DNA of 19,676 bases from CAZPMO01 sp964587515 (GTDB lineage: Bacteria; Pseudomonadota; Alphaproteobacteria; MPNO01), in NCBI GenBank assembly GCA_964587515.1, contig CAZPMO010000088.1, positions 1 to 19,676 of the forward strand, read 5' to 3'. Positions 14,922-19,676 of the stretch are shown piece by piece. How positions within the stretch are numbered: the first letter of the stretch is position 1; each line of letters starts with the position of its first letter. The notes under the pieces are model-generated. The model was not told the DNA's origin, did no database searches, and saw nothing but the letters and a program-made list of their open reading frames with translations. Made by a program: the position numbers and the translations under genes.

Positions 14922-15909
14922 TCCGTCGCCTCTCCGTATACGAATCGGGTCAATTGATCGACGGGCTCCCACTTTCCAGCTTCGGCAAAGGCCACCGCCT
15001 CGTCGATTTCCGCGGTGACCTCCTTCTCGATCGCTGCATGATCGTCATCGTGGATCATTCCGGACTCTGTCATCCACGTCGTCAGCTTCACGACAGGGCC
15101 GTGCTTTCGCCAGGTTTCTATTTCTTCCTTGTCTCGGTAAAGCTGCGCATCGAACATCGAGTGCGCGCGAAAACGATAAGTACGGCATTCAAGAAAGGCC
15201 GGTGCACCGCCACGCACGGTCTCGCACAGACGCCGCGCGGCGGATTCCACGGCCACTACATCCATGCCGTCCACTGCTTCGCTGAGAAGATTATAGCTTG
15301 CGGCTTTCGCGGCGATGTCGGTTTGCGATTCGGTGAGATCGAGGGCGGTACCCATGGCGTATAGATTGTTTTCGCATATAAACAGGACCGGCAAATGCCA
15401 GAGCGCGGCGAGGTTGAGGGATTCGTGAAACTCGCCTTCCGCGACCGCGCCGTCACCGAAAAAACAGGCAGTCACGTTCTGTCTTCCCGATAGTTTGTCG
15501 GCAAGCGCGAGCCCTATGGCGATCGGCAATCCGCCACCGACGATGGCGTTGCCGCCATAAAATCGCGTGGTCTTGTCGAAGATATGCATGGAACCGCCCC
15601 GGCCGCCGCTGCTTCCTTCTAATTTCCCATACATTTCCGCCATTACCGCGGTTGCCGGAATCCCCCGCGCTAGGGCATGGCCGTGTTCCCGATAGGTCGC
15701 GACCACCGCGTCGTCGACGCCGAGCGCCTCCATCACCCCGACGGCGACGGCTTCCTCGCCGATGTATAGATGCAGGAACCCGCGAATTTTTTCGATGCTG
15801 TACAGTTCGGCGCATTTTTCCTCGAAATGACGAATGCGCAGCATCTGGCGCAACAGATGCAGCAGGTGATTCCGCGACAGATGGGGTTTTGCCGAATTGG
15901 ATACGTTGC

Positions 15910-15913
<4 letters not shown>
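14918..15913 (-). CDS. pdhA: 2-oxoacid dehydrogenase E1 alpha (pyruvate or acetoin dehydrogenase)
   Basis: The 331-aa alpha half of E1 binds thiamine diphosphate. The family blocks are present: MLRIRHFEEKCAELY (24-38), GFLHLYIGEEAVAVG (45-59), RGGSMHIFD (105-113), the ThDP motif from GDGAVAEGEFHES (153-165) to ENNLYAMGT (181-189), and the mobile active-site loop TYRFRAHSMFDAQLYRDKEE (245-264). The ATG overlaps the synthetase stop (ATGA). It closely follows the 'SMHIFD, FYGGNAIVGGGLP' subfamily found in PDH/acetoin clusters rather than the long single-chain AceE. Pyruvate is my preferred substrate; acetoin is a serious alternative because of the adjacent acyl-CoA synthetase. Confidence 0.92.
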
Positions 15914-17697
<1,784 letters not shown>

Positions 17698-17763
17698 TGG
17701 TGGCTCTCTCCGTGATTGATCCATGCACCCTAAATAAACTGTGTCAGCGCGGCGATTATCCCA

Positions 17764-17777
17764 TTAATCCAGATCAA
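17764..17777 (-). promoter_or_regulatory. FNR/FixK-type operator (anaerobox) upstream of acsA
   Basis: Read on the minus strand the site is TTGATCTGGATTAA, matching the FNR/FixK consensus TTGAT-N4-ATCAA at nine of ten defined positions, and the CTGG centre is common in Alphaproteobacteria. Its centre is about 73 bases before the acsA start. An AT-rich stretch (AGTTTATTTA, 17740-17731) that could act as a -10 lies downstream. It implies a start of transcription near 17726, about 44 bases from the box centre, close to the -41.5 of activator-type FNR promoters. It lies in the 120-base gap after sufS. Regulation by oxygen is inferred. Confidence 0.6.
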
Positions 17778-17817
17778 AGGTTGAAATCCGACTACAAAGC
17801 GAAGGGGCAACCTATAG

Positions 17818-19053
17818 TCAAAATAGGCGTTCCAACCCCTCAAGAAATGCATCCACGTCCGTATCGTCGTTATATGCGGCCACACTCGCCCGCGCCGTGG
17901 CGCCGACGTCAAATGAAGCCAGCAGGGGTTGCGCGCAATGATGTCCGCAACGGAGCGCGACATTGTGCACATCGAGGGTTCGACAAATATCGTCCGGAGC
18001 GACGCTATCGATCACGAAAGATACGACCCCCCTTCGCTGGTCGAGATTCTCCGATCCGATCAGCCGGGCTCCGGGAATATTCAGCAGGCCGCCGATGATG
18101 CGGCCGGCAAGGCGTTTCTCGTGCGCGGCCACCGCCAGCCAATCGAGCCCGTGCATCCATTCTACCGCCGCGCCCATCCCGATCGCCCCGCCGATCGGCG
18201 GCGTGCCGGCCTCGAATTTCCTCGGTGGATCGGTGAAGCTCGCGTATTCCAGGCTCACGCGATCGATCATCTGTCCGCCGGTCATGAGAGGAGGCATTTG
18301 CTCAAGAAGTTCGTATTTCCCCCACAATACGCCGATCCCGGTTGGGCCAAACATTTTGTGACCCGAAAACGCGTAAAAATCGATGTCCAGTTCCCGCACA
18401 TCGACCGGTCCGTGTGACACACGCTGCGCCCCATCCAGCAAGATCCGTGCGCCTACCGACCGGGCGGCCTGGACGATTGGAGCGACATCCGTGATCGCGC
18501 CCGTGACGTTGGAACAATGGGTGACGGCAATTAGCCGACAATTCTTGGTAACGACTTCATCGAGGCGGGTATAATCGAGCCGGCCGTCCTCGGTTCTGGG
18601 TACGAAGCGCAAAACCACGCCACGACGCCGGGCAAGCATTTGCCATGGGACAAGGTTGCTGTGATGTTCGAGAATCGACAGGACAACCTCGTCGCCCGCT
18701 GAAAGCGTTTCTCCGAAACCATGGGCGACTATATTAATGGCCGAGGTGGTGCCGGAAGTGAACACCACTTCGCGTTGCGACCGCGCGTTAATAAAATTTG
18801 TGACACAGCCGCGCGCGCGTTCATATTCTGAGATTGCCGTGCGCGACAGTCGATGAACCCCGCCGTGAACATTGGCGCGGTATTCAGTATTGAACTTGCG
18901 TAACGCCTCCAGAACGACGTCCGGCATCTGAGACGTGGCGGCGCTGTCGAGGTAGTGAATGCCGGTTTTCTCCAATAAAGGAAACTGGCGCCGGACCCGG
19001 CCCACCTCGAAAGATGTTGTCGGGCCAGCACCGGATGTCGCGGATTGCGCCAC
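17818..19053 (-). CDS. sufS: Cysteine desulfurase, SufS family
   Basis: This PLP enzyme removes sulfur from cysteine as a protein persulfide for Fe-S cluster assembly and related sulfur transfer. The product is 411 aa with a GTG start; the ribosome site is weak, so the start is uncertain by some residues. Visible are His130 (EHHSNLVPW), Asp207 and Gln210 (LLDGAQRV), the PLP lysine Lys233 in SGHKMFGPTG, EAGTPP (281-286) and the sulfur-carrying Cys373 in CGHHCAQPLL. These place it in group II (SufS/CsdA). No sufBCD, sufE or sufU is in the window, so it is outside a normal suf operon. It follows the CBS-BON gene by 24 bases and precedes acsA by 120. Confidence 0.92.
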   Translation of the reverse strand: MAQSATSGAGPTTSFEVGRVRRQFPLLEKTGIHYLDSAATSQMPDVVLEALRKFNTEYRANVHGGVHRLSRTAISEYERARGCVTNFINARSQREVVFTSGTTSAINIVAHGFGETLSAGDEVVLSILEHHSNLVPWQMLARRRGVVLRFVPRTEDGRLDYTRLDEVVTKNCRLIAVTHCSNVTGAITDVAPIVQAARSVGARILLDGAQRVSHGPVDVRELDIDFYAFSGHKMFGPTGIGVLWGKYELLEQMPPLMTGGQMIDRVSLEYASFTDPPRKFEAGTPPIGGAIGMGAAVEWMHGLDWLAVAAHEKRLAGRIIGGLLNIPGARLIGSENLDQRRGVVSFVIDSVAPDDICRTLDVHNVALRCGHHCAQPLLASFDVGATARASVAAYNDDTDVDAFLEGLERLF

Positions 19054-19077
19054 GTCAGTCGCCCGAGTTGCCGAAAG

Positions 19078-19676
19078 TTAAATGCCCGACAACGAACTGA
19101 CCGTCTGAACGGCGCGGTGGTCTTCCACCCCGGATACGCCGGTAACGCTTTCGGCGGCGACACGGGACGCCTTGAGTTCCGCTTCGGTGCCGGCGGTTCC
19201 CCAGAAGGCGACAACACCGTTGGAAACCGTCACATTAGTGGTGCCGATACTCGCCCAAGTCTCGGCGCGCAGCACTTCTTCCACCTGGTTCCGAATTGCA
19301 TCGTCGTTGGCGTTGACGGGAACGACCCGCACATCCTTTGCCGCTGCGATGCGCTGGATGAAGTTCGCCCGGCTGACGATGCCGACGAGCCGGCCGTCGC
19401 GAACCACCGGAACCCTCTTAATCCTATGTTTCTCCAGCAGTTCAGCAATTTCCGTAAGTCCGGTGTCTTCCGTTACCGTGACCACGTTTCGGGTCATTAC
19501 ATCGTTTGCCGTCTTGCCATGAGACTTGGTGTACTCGTCGGCCATTCCGGATGTATCCGAGACCAGGTCGAGCCACCAGGACCGTATCTTGTCGGCGGTG
19601 CCGATTTCCTCGCGATGTATCAAATCTCCTTCGCTGACGATTCCGATGATGGAGAAATCATCATCGACCACGGGAA
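19078..19676 (-). CDS. CBS-domain protein with C-terminal BON domain, 5' end outside the window
   Basis: The frame runs off the right edge; its first readable residues PVVDDDFSIIGIVSEGDLI are the second half of a first CBS motif, so the true start lies upstream of the window. After a linker (about residues 25-50) comes a second CBS motif (VMTRNVVTVTEDTGLTEIA, then RVPVVRDGRLVGIVSR), and residues about 125-190 form a BON domain (VTVSNGVVAFWG, then GVSGVEDH). CBS pairs sense adenine nucleotides and BON domains bind membranes or other partners; the specific role of this protein is unknown. The stop lies 24 bases before the sufS start, so the two may be co-transcribed. Confidence 0.9.
   Translation of the reverse strand, partial: PVVDDDFSIIGIVSEGDLIHREEIGTADKIRSWWLDLVSDTSGMADEYTKSHGKTANDVMTRNVVTVTEDTGLTEIAELLEKHRIKRVPVVRDGRLVGIVSRANFIQRIAAAKDVRVVPVNANDDAIRNQVEEVLRAETWASIGTTNVTVSNGVVAFWGTAGTEAELKASRVAAESVTGVSGVEDHRAVQTVSSLSGI

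Noticed and set aside
17790..17820. Possible hairpin (GACTA / TAGTC) directly after sufS on the minus strand
   Set aside because: The stem is only five firm base pairs with a long loop and no T-tract, so it is not convincing as a terminator.

Overview
The window looks like the chromosome of an alphaproteobacterium, probably Rhodospirillales-like. The evidence is the gene order mdh-sucC-sucD-sucA-sucB-lpd on one strand, GC-rich codon use, and phage proteins that resemble those of alphaproteobacterial prophages. The species cannot be named from the sequence alone.

Left part (about 1-3650, + strand): a decayed prophage. Two small overlapping genes of unknown function are followed by the 3' part of a tail-fibre gene, a small tail-associated gene, a secreted-protein gene broken by an in-frame stop, and a run of very small membrane or lysis-type genes that ends with a nested spanin-like pair and a strong terminator. 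The tail-fibre reading frame is fused abruptly to the end of the preceding gene. No capsid, portal or terminase gene lies between them, so an internal deletion is the simplest explanation.

Middle (3785-12500, + strand): the TCA-cycle operon. It encodes malate dehydrogenase, both succinyl-CoA synthetase subunits, and E1, E2 and E3 of 2-oxoglutarate dehydrogenase. All six genes look intact, with full-length products and key catalytic residues present. Two possible hairpins fill the 91-base gap between sucD and sucA.

Right part (12512-19676, - strand, convergent with the TCA operon): a five-gene cassette, read in the order acyl-CoA synthetase (acsA type), 2-oxoacid dehydrogenase E1 alpha, E1 beta, E2, acyl carrier protein. 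Each of the four junctions is an ATGA stop/start overlap. The cassette has no E3 of its own and lies tail to tail with lpd, so the TCA-operon E3 may serve both complexes. A near-perfect FNR/FixK-type box (TTGATCTGGATTAA) lies upstream of its first gene, which suggests control by oxygen. Upstream, on the same strand, are a SufS-type cysteine desulfurase and a CBS-BON protein that runs off the right edge.

The most unusual element is the FNR-box-preceded acs-E1-E2-ACP cassette. It combines two routes to acetyl-CoA (from acetate and from pyruvate or acetoin) with a dedicated carrier protein.
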